Part shown: in pieces, positions 63,757-64,000 of the stretch
How positions within the stretch are numbered: the first letter of the stretch is position 1
How the letters are laid out: each line of letters opens with the position of its first letter
Assembly (NCBI GenBank): GCA_016870995.1
Contig: VFZU01000005.1
Span: 56,580-120,579, forward strand
Origin: Acidobacteriota bacterium
GTDB taxonomy: Bacteria > Acidobacteriota > Terriglobia > Bryobacterales > Bryobacteraceae
Direction: 5' to 3'
DNA: 64,000 nt
Translations under genes and position numbers: made by a program
The notes under the pieces: generated by a model
Database searches by the model: none
The model's input: the letters and a program-made list of their open reading frames with translations, nothing else
Told to the model about the DNA's origin: nothing

Positions 63757-64000
63757 TAGGAGCCTGTTGAAAAAGCCCCTGTTCGTCAGTTCTGGTTTTT
63801 TCTTGATCGTTTCTTAGGCATTCGAGAAGGTTTTTGCGGCCGGGCAGAGCTCCGCCGGAAGCCGCAAAGCTTCGGTTTTTGCCCTATTTTCTGCGTTTAG
63901 GCACACTGCTCCTCGAGGGTTTTGAGTCGAAGCAGATTGTAGGCGGCCGCCGTGTACGTCACCAGCCATTCCACCTTGTCCAAGCCCCGCAGCTTGACCT
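63757..64000 (-). mobile_element. Insertion sequence, partial (right end inside window)
   Basis: GGAGCCTGTTGAAAAAGCC at 63759-63777 resembles the end of IS elements with CTGTTGAAAAA-type termini, followed by about 120 non-coding bases and then the C-terminal end of a transposase. The left end lies after the window. The exact boundary and the target duplication cannot be read from one end. Confidence 0.6.
63897..64000 (-). CDS. DDE transposase C-terminal end (IS1182/IS5-like), partial
   Basis: 33 codons up to TAA at 63897-63899, read leftwards from the window edge, give KLRGLDKVEWLVTYTAAAYN then LLRLKTLEEQCA. This is the end pattern of IS1182/IS4/IS5-like DDE transposases (GL-KV-W, then AAAYNLLRL). 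The rest of the gene lies beyond the window, so completeness cannot be judged. Confidence 0.8.
   Translation of the reverse strand, partial: VKLRGLDKVEWLVTYTAAAYNLLRLKTLEEQCA

Overview
The window (64 kb, GC-rich, densely coded, many 1-4 base gene overlaps) looks like a chromosomal segment of an acidobacterium of the Solibacter/Bryobacter type. The clearest signs are a PadR regulator next to a large duplicated orphan permease of the acidobacterial type, a DUF1501 / DUF1549-DUF1553 / cytochrome-WD40 / PPC gene set, ECF sigma - membrane protein - Ser/Thr kinase-TPR clustering, and a complete Tol-Pal operon. The organism assignment is an inference from gene content.

Layout. 1-1.8 kb: end of argB overlapping an argA-like acetyltransferase, then a MoeA-like protein behind a clear promoter. 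1.8-11.2 kb (minus): a secreted oxidoreductase-like operon (DUF1501, DUF1549/1553, PSCyt1-WD40, PPC protein, sugar epimerase) preceded by a Tat-type mannonate dehydratase-like gene. 11.3-16.8 kb: small protein and yggX, an AAA ATPase divergent from a secretin, and a decayed or multi-stop region. 16.8-20.4 kb: dnaK-dnaJ-hspR with a HAIR-like operator on its promoter. 20.3-24.3 kb: orphan modA, NAD-type isocitrate dehydrogenase, purH, and directly behind purH a peroxiredoxin-like gene with an in-frame TGA that I read as selenocysteine. 24.3-31.5 kb (minus): a six-gene operon with DUF2760, two different Hsp70-like proteins, thiL, a DUF4380-like protein and a secreted protein; a MerR regulator diverges from it.

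32.0-36.0 kb: ECF sigma, putative membrane-anchored anti-sigma, kinase-TPR. 35.9-43.6 kb (minus): a small operon with a MacA-like adaptor and ABC ATPase but no permease, then a 92-aa protein, accA and dnaE. 43.7-48.7 kb: membrane protein, VWA protein, frameshifted orphan permease and a padR that starts at CTG. 48.8-51.9 kb: sulfatase, HpcH/HpaI aldolase, toroid protein. 52-56 kb: ridA-MFS pair, two tandem paralogues of which one carries an amber stop, Cdd1-like protein plus cupin. 55.9-61.7 kb (minus): tolQ-tolR-tolA-tolB-pal-cpoB with a CBM9 protein added at the end. 61.7-64 kb: recN, tRNA-Ser(CGA), and the end of an insertion sequence running off the window.

The points most worth a second look are the selenoprotein candidate at 23717-24292, the double-Hsp70/DUF2760 operon, the HAIR element at dnaK, two genes that appear to start at CTG (padR and the CBM9 gene), and several recently broken genes (15705-16783, 45758-48294, 53497-54261). 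No CRISPR array, rRNA or prophage was seen.
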